This document shows positions 40,414-48,900 of a DNA stretch of 64,000 bases, in pieces. Origin of the DNA: Parabacteroides sp. AM08-6 (GTDB taxonomy: Bacteria > Bacteroidota > Bacteroidia > Bacteroidales > Tannerellaceae); contig NZ_QRMP01000007.1 of assembly GCF_003473295.1 (NCBI RefSeq), positions 74,377 through 138,376 on the forward strand, written 5' to 3'. A program made the translations under genes and the position numbers. The first letter of the stretch is position 1; each line of letters starts with the position of its first letter. The notes beneath the pieces were generated by a model. It had not been told where the DNA came from. It saw only the letters and a list, made by a program, of their open reading frames with translations, and searched no databases.

Positions 40414-41351
40414 TGGAAAAGGTAACGTTACAAAGTTGGTTAGCCAACCGTCAGCGCAAATATGCCGACGGTCTGGCTCTCTTCCGTGCTCTGGCACCGG
40501 AGGATATGAAAAATAAATATCTGCCCTATTTTAATGAGGTATCGGATGCACCTCAGTTTGACAGTCATTTTACTGTTCTTGTCAACAAACTGACATTTGT
40601 CGCCCGTATAGCCGGAGCAAAACCCCAGATAATGGCGGTTGAAGTAGTTGCTAAAACGATGTCCACGGCCGTTGCCATGGCAAAAGCCGCAGACAAAAAG
40701 ATGAATGAGGTTAAGGGGGATAAGGTTCTGAAAGACATTTTGGTAAAGGAATCGGAGTTATTTGCCCTTCAGGACAAAATTACGGCCTTGGAGAATGATA
40801 ATGAGGATAAATCGGAAGAGATTTCCGTGTTGGAGTCAGACTTGGAGGAAGCACAGGAAGAGCTTCTGGAACTTCAGGACCGTTTATCCGTACTTCGTCC
40901 GGGTGCAAAGATTATTACCTACACATCCTTGCCGGATGATATTCGCATGATTTTCGACCGTGTACGTTATATCACGCCGCTTTATTCATCGCTTTTTACG
41001 GAAATGCAAAATGAATCGCTTACGCCGGAAGAACGCGAACCAATAGCCAAACAAGTCTACGAGCTGTGGACGGAACGCGCCAATTTGTGGAACCAGATTG
41101 ACGCATGGGCGGAAGGCAAGCAGGTAACATTAAAACTTCAGGAAAAGCGAACAGAAGAGTTACCAACCGACCAAGTGATGAAAGGTATGCAGATGGCAAA
41201 TCGTATCGAGCGATTGAAAGAGAATATCCGCCGTACGGAAGTTTCTATTTCCAATCATGAAAAAAATGGGAAAATGAATATGAAACAGAAGGCCCAGCAA
41301 CGACTTGAAGCGTATCAGAAAGAATTGGCGGAATTGGAAGGCATGAAATAA
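40413..41351 (+). CDS. Coiled-coil morphogenesis protein
   Basis: A 312-residue protein with long coiled coils at about 115-165 (DKITALENDNEDKSEEISVL, EEAQEELLELQDRLSVL) and 270-312 (RIERLKENIRRTEVSISNHE). It overlaps both neighbours by one base (TAATG type), so it belongs to the packaging operon. Function unknown. Confidence 0.55.
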   Translation: MEKVTLQSWLANRQRKYADGLALFRALAPEDMKNKYLPYFNEVSDAPQFDSHFTVLVNKLTFVARIAGAKPQIMAVEVVAKTMSTAVAMAKAADKKMNEVKGDKVLKDILVKESELFALQDKITALENDNEDKSEEISVLESDLEEAQEELLELQDRLSVLRPGAKIITYTSLPDDIRMIFDRVRYITPLYSSLFTEMQNESLTPEEREPIAKQVYELWTERANLWNQIDAWAEGKQVTLKLQEKRTEELPTDQVMKGMQMANRIERLKENIRRTEVSISNHEKNGKMNMKQKAQQRLEAYQKELAELEGMK

Positions 41352-41851
41352 TGAGTGCGAAAATATTTGAAGAACTGCTCACGCCCGGTCTGAATTTGGG
41401 AGTGAAAGGTTTTCAGCATAAAGGAGAATGGGCAATACACGAAGCGTTGCACGTTCTCCTTTCTTACACAGGTCCGGCAAGTGTGATGATGGAAACGTTT
41501 AACGTATCGGAAGATGCTCTCCGGCCTATGTTTTTTGAAGTAGAAGCCGGACATATCACGGACCTTCGTCTGGTACTGGACATGAACGTAAAACGGCATA
41601 AGCTGGAAATGCTGCTCTTTGCAGCCGGCATAACGGCGAATATCCGCCTGACACCCTGCCATGCCAAGGTTCTGCTCATACGCAATGAGCAATATCGTAT
41701 CGGCATTGTAGGGAGTGCGAATGCCAATCAGCCTATCCGGTATGAAGCCGGAGTTATATTTTCAGAACCCGGATTGTTCGATTTCTTTGAAGAGACATTC
41801 AACCGGGTGTTTAATGATGATTCAATACCGTTTGAATGGAACTCACAATAG
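41351..41851 (+). CDS. Phospholipase-D-like fold protein
   Basis: A 166-residue protein with one PLD-like half: HAKVLLIRNEQYRIGIVGSA followed by NANQPIRYEAGVIF. This keeps the H-x-K of the HKD motif, the GSAN strand and the later E. The Asp of the HKD motif is not evident, so catalysis is doubtful; DNA binding is an alternative, as in some restriction-type PLD proteins. It lies between morphogenesis and terminase genes. Confidence 0.6.
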   Translation: MSAKIFEELLTPGLNLGVKGFQHKGEWAIHEALHVLLSYTGPASVMMETFNVSEDALRPMFFEVEAGHITDLRLVLDMNVKRHKLEMLLFAAGITANIRLTPCHAKVLLIRNEQYRIGIVGSANANQPIRYEAGVIFSEPGLFDFFEETFNRVFNDDSIPFEWNSQ

Positions 41852-42123
41852 AACAATTAAAAGAGCTGGAAGATATGTCTGCCGCGCTGTTGCCTCCTTC
41901 GGAAATTGCCATCCTGATGGATATACCGGCGGAACAGCGCGATGTGTTTTGCGAGATATGCAAAACACATAAGTTATCAGCGATTTACACCGCTTACCAA
42001 AAAGGTAAGTTAAGAACGAAATATGAATTGCGTAAAACTGTTGTCAAGTTGGCAAAGGCCGGTTCTCCGGCCGCAGAACCGTTAGCGGACAAGTATATGT
42101 TGGAACAAATATCTAAGGAATAA
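41836..42123 (+). CDS. Small HTH-like packaging protein (candidate small terminase part)
   Basis: A 95-residue protein with a helix-turn-helix look (LPPSEIAILMDIPAEQRDVF) and a basic helix (KGKLRTKYELRKTVVKLAK). It overlaps the neighbours on both sides and lies two genes before the large terminase, so it is a candidate small terminase or its DNA-binding cofactor. Confidence 0.5.
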   Translation: MELTIEQLKELEDMSAALLPPSEIAILMDIPAEQRDVFCEICKTHKLSAIYTAYQKGKLRTKYELRKTVVKLAKAGSPAAEPLADKYMLEQISKE

Positions 42124-42731
42124 TGGCAAAAGAACTTACTTCTTACGATAAGATAGAGATGGTATTGTTTAAAGGTCGGGAAGAAGCGGCAACTTTTCTT
42201 TCCGAACGAGAATTACAACAAAAGGAACGTTGGATGTTATGCGTATCCAAGCTGTTGGAAGACCCGATGACTGCCGATAAGGATATGGTATCGTTTCTAA
42301 CCGCTGGATGTGGAGGTAGTTGCGAGCCTGTTTCGACTGCTACCGCATACAGGGATATGGCGGCTATTCGAAGATTGGTGGGTAACGTGCAACTGGCTGG
42401 AAAGAACTGGTATCGCTATATGGTTATAGAAGCGGCAAAGGAAGGAATTAGAATTGCGAAAGAGGCAAAAGACCCTAAAGGTATAGCGGCCAACGCGGAC
42501 AAAATAGGTAAATATACGCGTGCCGATAAAGAGGATGAAGAAATCGACCGTAGTGGATGGGAGCCTCCTGTATTTGAACCTTCGGACGATGTGACACTGA
42601 TGGGAGACGGATTTAAGCCTATCCCGAACTTGGAGGAAGAGCGTAAATCTTTCCGGGCACTGTTTAAAAATGATAGTGACATCCTAGATGTTGAACCGAT
42701 AACAGACGACTGCGATGGGGCTGATGACTGA
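42123..42731 (+). CDS. Candidate terminase small subunit
   Basis: A 202-residue protein. The N-terminus is helical (ATFLSERELQQKERWMLC, STATAYRDMAAIRRLVGNV), then comes a helix YMVIEAAKEGIRIAKEAKD, then an acidic C-terminal tail that could dock on the large subunit. It overlaps the large terminase gene by 17 bp. The name is inferred from position; no profile match was made. Confidence 0.5.
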   Translation: MAKELTSYDKIEMVLFKGREEAATFLSERELQQKERWMLCVSKLLEDPMTADKDMVSFLTAGCGGSCEPVSTATAYRDMAAIRRLVGNVQLAGKNWYRYMVIEAAKEGIRIAKEAKDPKGIAANADKIGKYTRADKEDEEIDRSGWEPPVFEPSDDVTLMGDGFKPIPNLEEERKSFRALFKNDSDILDVEPITDDCDGADD

Positions 42732-44412
42732 TGCTTTTGCCCGTAAGGGAATGGAAGTACAACGGAAGTTTTTCAATAAGATGCAACGCATGGGTATGGC
42801 TATCGCTGCCCATGATGAGTATTGGGTGTGCAGCCGTGGTACCGGCAAATCCGAAGGGCTGGACGCCCGTTTTATCCTTCGGAATGTTTGGGCAATGCCT
42901 GGTTCTACCGGTGCGCTTATTTCTCCGTCTTATGCCAAAGCCTGGGGAAACACGCTTCCGGCAATTATCCATGCGCTGGCCGAATGGGGATATACGGAAG
43001 GTATTCATTTTTATGTTGGCCGCAAAGCCCCGCAGTATGCAAATTTCGGAAAGCCGAAACGTGGTCCGCTCCGCAACGCGTGGGAAAACTGTGTCCATTT
43101 CTGGAATGGTACGGTTATGGTGGTACTCTCGTTCAGCCAAAGTATGTCTGCCAACTCCATGTCAATAGACTGGGTAATAGGTCCTGAAGCTAAATTTCTT
43201 GATTATCAAAGAATTAAAAGTGAAGTAAATGCGGCAAATCGTGGTAATATACAAGATTTTGGACAATGTCCATGGCATCATTCGGTAATGTATACAACCG
43301 ATATGCCAACCGTAAAATCAGGACGCTGGATATTGGATAAGGTCAATGAAATGAAACCTGCCCATATTAACTATATCCGAAATCTGTTCCGTGAAATGAA
43401 AATGACCGAACTTCTTCCGGAACAAAATGAGTATACCCGTCGTAAATATAAAGAACTGCGTCGTGACCTGATGCTTGCCAGGCGTTATCAAACACCTGTT
43501 AAACAAACCAAAGGTAAGAAACGCGAATATACCGTCTACTATGGTGAATACGATATATTCGACAATATGGAAGTTGTAGGCAAAGATTTTATCTGGCAAA
43601 TGTATCGGGACTCCCCGACGCTGGTATGGCGTACAGCCTTTATGAACGAACGTCTGTTTCGTGTTGCCAATGGTTTTTATTCAGCCTTGGGTGAACACCA
43701 CTTCTATACACCTGGCGATACGCGCTATATGGGTAGTATGGGAACAAATTGGAATAAACTGCAAACGGCCGGGTGTTTGGCTGATGGCGACTTAGATATG
43801 GATGCACCACTTATTATCGCCTTCGATAGTAACTCTGCAATCAATACGGCTTGTGTTTGCCAAGTGCAAGAACGCCAGTTACGCACGCTAAAGAGTTTTT
43901 TTGTTAAGACTCCGGCCAAGCTGGAAGAATTGGTGCGTCAGGTATGCGAATACTACAAATATAAGCTAAAACGGGATATTATCTTTTTTTATGACCACAC
44001 TTTCGTTTGGACCACCGGTAACAATTCCGAGTCGTATAAAGACACCATCATCCGCGTATTGAAAGAATATAATTGGGATGTAACCGATGTTTATATCGGA
44101 CAGACCAGCCGCCATGACTGGCGCCATGAACAGATAGACCGTGCATTAAAGCACGACCCTGATTTACTCTATCCGGTCTTTAATATGTATAACAACGAAT
44201 TTCTTAAGATGGCCATGGAACAAACAGCCGTAAAGGTTGGTAAGAACGGCTTTGAGAAAGACAAGACGCCGGAAGCGACAGAAGATACCCCGGATGCTCC
44301 GGACGAATACAAGACACACGTTACCGATGCCTGGGACACGGCATTTGTCGGTGCCAACTTCTTTATGCCGGAACTTGCTATTGCAAGTGGAGGAATCATT
44401 TTTTTGCGGTAG
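42715..44412 (+). CDS. Terminase large subunit
   Basis: A 565-residue DNA-packaging motor. ATPase Walker A is CSRGTGKSEG (residues 39-48); the Walker B region is SIDWVIGPEAKFLD. The RNase H-like nuclease domain has LIIAFDSNSAIN (Asp near 371), RDIIFFYDHTF and the final HVTDAWDTAFV. It cuts concatemers and pumps DNA into the prohead. It comes after the capsid gene and well before the portal, an unusual order. An alternative start is three codons downstream. Confidence 0.88.
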   Translation: MGLMTDAFARKGMEVQRKFFNKMQRMGMAIAAHDEYWVCSRGTGKSEGLDARFILRNVWAMPGSTGALISPSYAKAWGNTLPAIIHALAEWGYTEGIHFYVGRKAPQYANFGKPKRGPLRNAWENCVHFWNGTVMVVLSFSQSMSANSMSIDWVIGPEAKFLDYQRIKSEVNAANRGNIQDFGQCPWHHSVMYTTDMPTVKSGRWILDKVNEMKPAHINYIRNLFREMKMTELLPEQNEYTRRKYKELRRDLMLARRYQTPVKQTKGKKREYTVYYGEYDIFDNMEVVGKDFIWQMYRDSPTLVWRTAFMNERLFRVANGFYSALGEHHFYTPGDTRYMGSMGTNWNKLQTAGCLADGDLDMDAPLIIAFDSNSAINTACVCQVQERQLRTLKSFFVKTPAKLEELVRQVCEYYKYKLKRDIIFFYDHTFVWTTGNNSESYKDTIIRVLKEYNWDVTDVYIGQTSRHDWRHEQIDRALKHDPDLLYPVFNMYNNEFLKMAMEQTAVKVGKNGFEKDKTPEATEDTPDAPDEYKTHVTDAWDTAFVGANFFMPELAIASGGIIFLR

Positions 44413-44917
44413 GCGCATTACGTGCGTGGTCCATTTTAGGGGGCGGGGGCGGCAGCAGATAAGGTGAAAATTCGAATCTGCTTCCGCATTTTTTATGGAG
44501 GGCGCTGCGTGGTCTGTAGCCAGGCAATGAGAAAACGAAGTTTTCCCATACACCCTTTCCTTTTGAAAACCAATTAATTGACTTTTTGAATGTGAGAATA
44601 ACAGGATATTTTTATATATTTAACATTTAGAGAGTGCCATTGGACAAAACGGATGCAATAGAAGATGCGAATGCCGTTATTTTTTATGTTTCGATTTTAA
44701 AGTCGAAAAAAAAGTTTTCATGGGTGATTTCGTTTCAAAATGATTGTGGCTGAATATAAAATTAAAGGATATATAATCGTTACAATATGTCTGTGATTGA
44801 GCTATTGTACAGATTATCAATATTTTGTATATTTGTATATGAGAAAAAGAAAAACCCGCAGACGGCATGCAGGCCGAAAGCGGGTAAAAGTTTAACTTTT
44901 TAACGGTACACAAAATT
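44413..44917 (+). other. Non-coding gap before radC
   Basis: 505 bp without a gene. Contains a hairpin AGCAGAT / ATCTGCT (about 44455-44483) whose loop strand AAGGTGAAAATTCGAATC resembles the insert of the first tRNA-like gene, followed by six T (about 44490-44496), a possible terminator. A promoter lies at 44805-44835, and a hairpin ACCCGC / GCGGGT (about 44853-44885) in the radC leader. Confidence 0.45.
44805..44835 (+). promoter_or_regulatory. Promoter of the radC-lysis genes
   Basis: A -7 box TATATTTG (44828-44835) matches exactly. A partial -33 box TTG (44805-44807) lies 20 bp upstream. The transcript would begin about 75 nt before radC with the ACCCGC/GCGGGT hairpin in its leader. Confidence 0.55.
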
Positions 44918-45589
44918 ATGACAACTTTATTTGGCGAGCAAATTAATACGCTCAATTCTGAAAAAATTTATAACCATTTATCTAATGGGGAGTATTCATC
45001 GGTATCCGATGTTGAATTGGTTTATTCCATTGTTGGAGATGAAGAACTTGCAGCACGTGTTTATCAGACGGCGGGAAAAGATTGGTCCTCTTTGTTTAAG
45101 TACAGTGTCGATGAATTAATGAAAATTCCGGGTATTGGGAAAAAAAGGGCTATTCAGATTGTAGCGGCTATGGAAATGGGACGTAGAAAAATAATGAATA
45201 GACAGACAAACAACAAATTTATTTATCAAAGCAGTGATTTGTATGAAGAAATGTCTCCTATATTATGCGATTTGCCACATGAGGAACTTTGGATTGTTTT
45301 GGTTAATTCCAGAAAAAAAATAATTGCAAAAGCTCAAATTAGCAAAGGGGGAAGAAACGAGACGTCCGCAGATATTACCCTGATTTTGAAAAAAGCAATT
45401 GAAAAAAGTGCTTCAGGTATTTTTTTATGCCATAATCATCCGTCGGGGAATTTAAAACCGAGCATTCAGGATAACGCACTCACGCAACGGTTGAGAAGTG
45501 CGGCGAAACTAGTTGATATACAATTGGTAGACCACGTAATAATAACAGATGAAGGTTATTATTCGTATTCGGATGAAGGTAATATTTGA
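44918..45589 (+). CDS. radC: RadC-family JAB/MPN protein
   Basis: A 223-residue RadC-type protein. N-terminal helix-hairpin-helix (MKIPGIGKKRAIQIVAAM) and C-terminal MPN/JAMM metal site: Glu near 122, His172, His174 in CHNHPSGNLKP and Asp185 in SIQDNAL. RadC proteins are common in mobile elements; a DNA repair role is doubtful and a metal-dependent peptidase or nuclease role is debated. It has its own promoter and terminator, between packaging and lysis genes. Confidence 0.85.
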   Translation: MTTLFGEQINTLNSEKIYNHLSNGEYSSVSDVELVYSIVGDEELAARVYQTAGKDWSSLFKYSVDELMKIPGIGKKRAIQIVAAMEMGRRKIMNRQTNNKFIYQSSDLYEEMSPILCDLPHEELWIVLVNSRKKIIAKAQISKGGRNETSADITLILKKAIEKSASGIFLCHNHPSGNLKPSIQDNALTQRLRSAAKLVDIQLVDHVIITDEGYYSYSDEGNI

Positions 45590-45601
45590 AGTGTATTTCT
45601 G

Positions 45602-45642
45602 ATATTCCCGCTTTCTTTTTAAGAAGGTGGGAATATTTTTTT
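45602..45642 (+). terminator. Intrinsic terminator after radC
   Basis: ATATTCCC (45602-45609) / GGGAATAT (45629-45636), with inner CTTTCTT/AAGAAGG pairing, then eight T. Confidence 0.8.
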
Positions 45643-45754
45643 GTATGCGCCGCTACGCGGCGATTCTGTTGTTTCGCTTTGGCTTCACGGCGGGAAGAAC
45701 TGTCCTTTATGTTCGGTTTAAACTGTAACATCTTTGCTGAAAATAGTTACGGTG

Positions 45755-46285
45755 ATGATGATTGTAAAAGTTTTTATGCCGACGATTGAGCGTATATCTT
45801 TAAAGCTTCAGGAAATGCTTAGCCATTCGTGGGGGCTGATAATAACTCTTATTGCTTACCTGCTGAACTTTATAGCACCTGTAAAATATGCTTTTGTGGC
45901 GATGGGAGTAGCTATTGTTGCAGATTTGCTTTTTGGAATACTATCTGCACGCAAACAAGGAAAATTTATCCTATCCCAAAGCGGTAGGGATACTCCGGCG
46001 AAAGTGATAGTCTATTTCGGGTTTATGCTGGTGGTTTATACGACAGAGAGAATATTTTCTGATAATCAGGCATTGATAACCAAAATCGGATGTACTCTGG
46101 CTTGTGTGTGTGAATTGTGGAGCATGCTTGGTAGTGCATTGATTATATGGCCTAAAATGTTGTTCCCGAAACTATTGAAGCTACAACTTAAAGGAGAGGT
46201 TGAATCAAAATTAGGTAAGAATATTAGTAATATGCTAGATAAAGAGGATGAAGAATATGAAAACAACAAGAGGAATCCGGAATAA
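45755..46285 (+). CDS. Phage holin
   Basis: A 176-residue protein with two or three membrane helices (WGLIITLIAYLLNFIAPV, YAFVAMGVAIVADLLFGILS, VIVYFGFMLVVYTTERIF) and a charged C-terminal tail (KEDDE-type, EDEEYENNKRNPE), like Hol-type holins. It would permeabilise the inner membrane at lysis. Start uncertain: ATG at 45755 chosen; 45758 and 45776 are alternatives and an upstream TTG also fits. The endolysin gene overlaps its end. Confidence 0.75.
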   Translation: MMIVKVFMPTIERISLKLQEMLSHSWGLIITLIAYLLNFIAPVKYAFVAMGVAIVADLLFGILSARKQGKFILSQSGRDTPAKVIVYFGFMLVVYTTERIFSDNQALITKIGCTLACVCELWSMLGSALIIWPKMLFPKLLKLQLKGEVESKLGKNISNMLDKEDEEYENNKRNPE

Positions 46286-46667
46286 CAATCCGGGAAACAT
46301 TCGAAATTCGGAGAATAGCGATTGGATAGGTGAAGTGTCGAAAGCGGATAAAAAAGACCAGGCTTTCGAAGAGTTTAAAACGATGGCATACGGGGTGCGA
46401 GCAATGATGAAACTGTTACAGAAGTATCAGCGTTCGCATAATTTGCACACAATAAAAGAGCTGGTTGGACGCTGGGCACCAAGCAATGAGAACAATACTT
46501 CAGCTTATATAAAAATCGTATGCCAAAAAATGCAGGTTCCCGAAAGCGTGGGAATTGATTTGTCGGACAAAGCTACAATGTGCGCCTTGGTAGATGCGAT
46601 GTGCTATGTAGAAAACGGGATGCATATTCCGATGGCGGACATAGAAGCCGGTTGGGAGCTGTTGTGA
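46257..46667 (+). CDS. Endolysin-like (lysozyme-type) protein
   Basis: A 136-residue protein with TRGIRNNNPGNIRNSENSDW, MAYGVRAMMKLLQKYQ, HTIKELVGRWAPSNENNT. This is the pattern of small structural-protein-P5/lysozyme-like enzymes that lyse the wall in Bacteroidales phages. No signal peptide, so holin-dependent. ATG at 46257 chosen; 46248 is the upstream alternative. It overlaps the holin gene by 29 bp. Confidence 0.75.
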   Translation: MKTTRGIRNNNPGNIRNSENSDWIGEVSKADKKDQAFEEFKTMAYGVRAMMKLLQKYQRSHNLHTIKELVGRWAPSNENNTSAYIKIVCQKMQVPESVGIDLSDKATMCALVDAMCYVENGMHIPMADIEAGWELL

Positions 46668-46699
46668 ACATGGCATTGTTTGGTTGAACTTCCGTTTGG

Positions 46700-47224
46700 A
46701 TGGTAAAGATTATGAAATATGGATGGAATTTGGTTATTACCGGAATTTTGGCTGCTTGTTTGTTGGGTTGTTCTGTTAGTCGTTCTGGCAACATACATGA
46801 TAGTGGAAAAACGGATGAGCAGGTACATTACGAACATATTTATGCTCGAAATGATGCGCAGTTATCCGTCTCAAACACGGTCATCGACCGATTTAGGAAT
46901 GTTCGGATACACTGGCGAACTTACGATACTGACAAGCCGGCAGACGAAAACGGTAGATACCCCGTCAAGGCCGAAGGATGGAGTGAAGGATGCGAGCAGG
47001 AATCTGTTGATGAAGATAAAAAGACAACAGAAAACAGCACGGAAAACGTACAGGCGACAACGGAAAAAAAGAAGGTAGACAGCTTTGTTAAGGAGGAACA
47101 CAAGGATGTAGACGTAAAAGCCGGTACGCAACCTCTATGGTGGTGGCTCATCGGGCTGTTGTCCGCTATGGTTGGTATAATCTTCATTTATTGGAAGTAT
47201 GGAAAAAAGAATAAAACAAAGTGA
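46700..47224 (+). CDS. Probable u-spanin (lipoprotein with C-terminal membrane anchor)
   Basis: A 174-residue protein. N-terminal signal with lipobox CLLGC-SVS (Cys about 25) and, at the other end, a membrane helix (LWWWLIGLLSAMVGIIFIYW, about 145-165) with a basic cytoplasmic tail. The periplasmic part is polar and coiled (ENSTENVQATTEKKKVDSF). A lipoylated N-terminus plus C-terminal anchor is the hallmark of unimolecular spanins, which fuse inner and outer membranes at the last lysis step. It directly follows holin and endolysin. The start may be MKYGW, four codons downstream. Confidence 0.7.
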   Translation: MVKIMKYGWNLVITGILAACLLGCSVSRSGNIHDSGKTDEQVHYEHIYARNDAQLSVSNTVIDRFRNVRIHWRTYDTDKPADENGRYPVKAEGWSEGCEQESVDEDKKTTENSTENVQATTEKKKVDSFVKEEHKDVDVKAGTQPLWWWLIGLLSAMVGIIFIYWKYGKKNKTK

Positions 47225-47477
47225 ACTCTGGGATATAATGCAGCAAAAGGATGAACGGGGACGGTATAAGATGTTTTCTTTCTCGTATGTGCGGTTGAAT
47301 GAGAGTCGGGAGGGCAATGGCTGTCCCGGCTCTATCGAACATTACGAAGCGGGAGTGTTCAGTTCCATCCATGCGAAGGGAAGTACGGTTAACATTCGCG
47401 TTAGAGGAGAGAGATTTCCAAGAAAATTTATCCGCTGTATGATTATCAGAATTAACGGAAAAAAAGTATACGCATAA
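47199..47477 (+). CDS. Hypothetical protein before the portal gene
   Basis: A 92-residue basic beta-rich protein (RGRYKMFSFSYVRLNESREG, STVNIRVRGERFPRKFIRCM). Overlaps the u-spanin gene by 26 bp and the portal gene by one base. Unknown. Confidence 0.55.
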   Translation: MEKRIKQSELWDIMQQKDERGRYKMFSFSYVRLNESREGNGCPGSIEHYEAGVFSSIHAKGSTVNIRVRGERFPRKFIRCMIIRINGKKVYA

Positions 47478-48898
47478 TGGCACGCAGACATGTATTTGAA
47501 TTTGGCAACACGGCTTTTCTTCAGGGAGCGGGTGCGGCTGTGGTGATGACGGAAGATGTGGGCTTCCTGGAAGACAATAAATTTACGGCTACAACCGTAA
47601 CACCGGCTAAGGGTTCGACCGTAAAGGGTAAAGAGATTGATTTCGTCCCGTTCGGAAAAGGAGATAAGCTGCCACTTCGTATAATGCGGAAGATTCACGA
47701 AAATACAATTGTCGGCAGCAACATCGAATTTAAAGCTAATATGGCGTATGGTGACGGCATTACCGTATTCCGTAGAACGAAAAACGACAATGGCGAAATT
47801 AAAATAGAAGAATTGTTGCCTTTGGATGTACCGGAGATATTTGATTTTCTGGCAGACAGCAATTATATGCGGGTAATGCAGGAAATGGCGGCTGACTTGG
47901 TTGTATTCGGAGATGCGTTTGTCCACCTGTCGTTCGGCAGAAGAACAAAAGGAGAAAAACCCAAAGTGGTACAGATATGCCATCGGGAAATGTGTTTCAG
48001 TCGTGTTAGTAAGCAAGATGAAAAGACAAAGCGCATTGAGTATCACGGCTATTCGTCCCAATGGGGAGAAGAAAGCAGTCCGGACGATGTTATCGTCACC
48101 AAACTACTGGACCGCAAAAGTCCATTATATGATTTGAAAGTTAGGACTGGAATGGTCCCTAATCCGGAAAACGGAGAAAAGAAAGATGAAGAAGAAACGG
48201 GTTATACCGTTAGCTTGAACTTGCCTGTTCCGGGACGTTATTATTATAATCGGCCTTACTGGTGGAGTATCTTTCTTGACTGGTACGAATTCAGTTGTGC
48301 CATTCCGAAATTTAAAAAGGCACTCCTGAAAAATCAGATGGTTTTGAAATATCATGTATCCATCAATTGGAAGTTTTGGGAAAAGCTTTATCTCTCGGAA
48401 GGTATTGCCAAAGATAATAAAGACAAACAAGCCACTTGCAAAAAGAAGTTTCTGCAAAACCTGAACGATTTCCTTTCCGGAGAAGAGAATGCCGGAAAGA
48501 GTTTTGTATCGCACTTCCAGTATGACCAGATAAACAAGTATGAGGAAAACGATATTATAATCAAACCTTTGGAGTCGTTTATCAAGGGCGGTGAATATAT
48601 CGAGGACAGCGAAGAAGCAACGAACGTTATTTGTAATACAATGGCCGTTCATCCATCGCTTAAAGGTGCCTCTCCCGGCAAATCGAAAAACATAAACGGG
48701 ACAGAGGCAAGGGAATTATTCATAATCGCCCAGGTACTTTTTAAGCCTATTCGGAATATGATGTTGTTGCCTCTTTATCTGGCGAAGGAATTGAACGGTT
48801 GGGATAAGACAATCGAGTTCGGAGTAAAGAATGTTATGCTTACTACACTGGATAAGAACACCGGTTCTGAAAAAAGTATTGGTAGCGAAAAAATGTAA
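47477..48898 (+). CDS. Portal protein
   Basis: A 473-residue protein with portal traits: an N-terminal ENTIVGSNIEFKANMAYGDG segment, LADSNYMRVMQEMAADLVVF, FGDAFVHLSF and a C-terminal helical part with GASPGKSKNINGTEARELFI, as in phage portal-like proteins of Bacteroidetes. It forms the ring through which DNA enters the head. It lies after the lysis cassette, separated from the terminase by 3 kb. No profile was run. Confidence 0.7.
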   Translation: MARRHVFEFGNTAFLQGAGAAVVMTEDVGFLEDNKFTATTVTPAKGSTVKGKEIDFVPFGKGDKLPLRIMRKIHENTIVGSNIEFKANMAYGDGITVFRRTKNDNGEIKIEELLPLDVPEIFDFLADSNYMRVMQEMAADLVVFGDAFVHLSFGRRTKGEKPKVVQICHREMCFSRVSKQDEKTKRIEYHGYSSQWGEESSPDDVIVTKLLDRKSPLYDLKVRTGMVPNPENGEKKDEEETGYTVSLNLPVPGRYYYNRPYWWSIFLDWYEFSCAIPKFKKALLKNQMVLKYHVSINWKFWEKLYLSEGIAKDNKDKQATCKKKFLQNLNDFLSGEENAGKSFVSHFQYDQINKYEENDIIIKPLESFIKGGEYIEDSEEATNVICNTMAVHPSLKGASPGKSKNINGTEARELFIIAQVLFKPIRNMMLLPLYLAKELNGWDKTIEFGVKNVMLTTLDKNTGSEKSIGSEKM

Positions 48899-48900
48899 TC

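Noticed and set aside
47342..48061. Minus-strand frame of 239 codons opposite the portal gene
   Set aside because: Composition like a shadow frame, and the plus strand encodes a portal-type protein.
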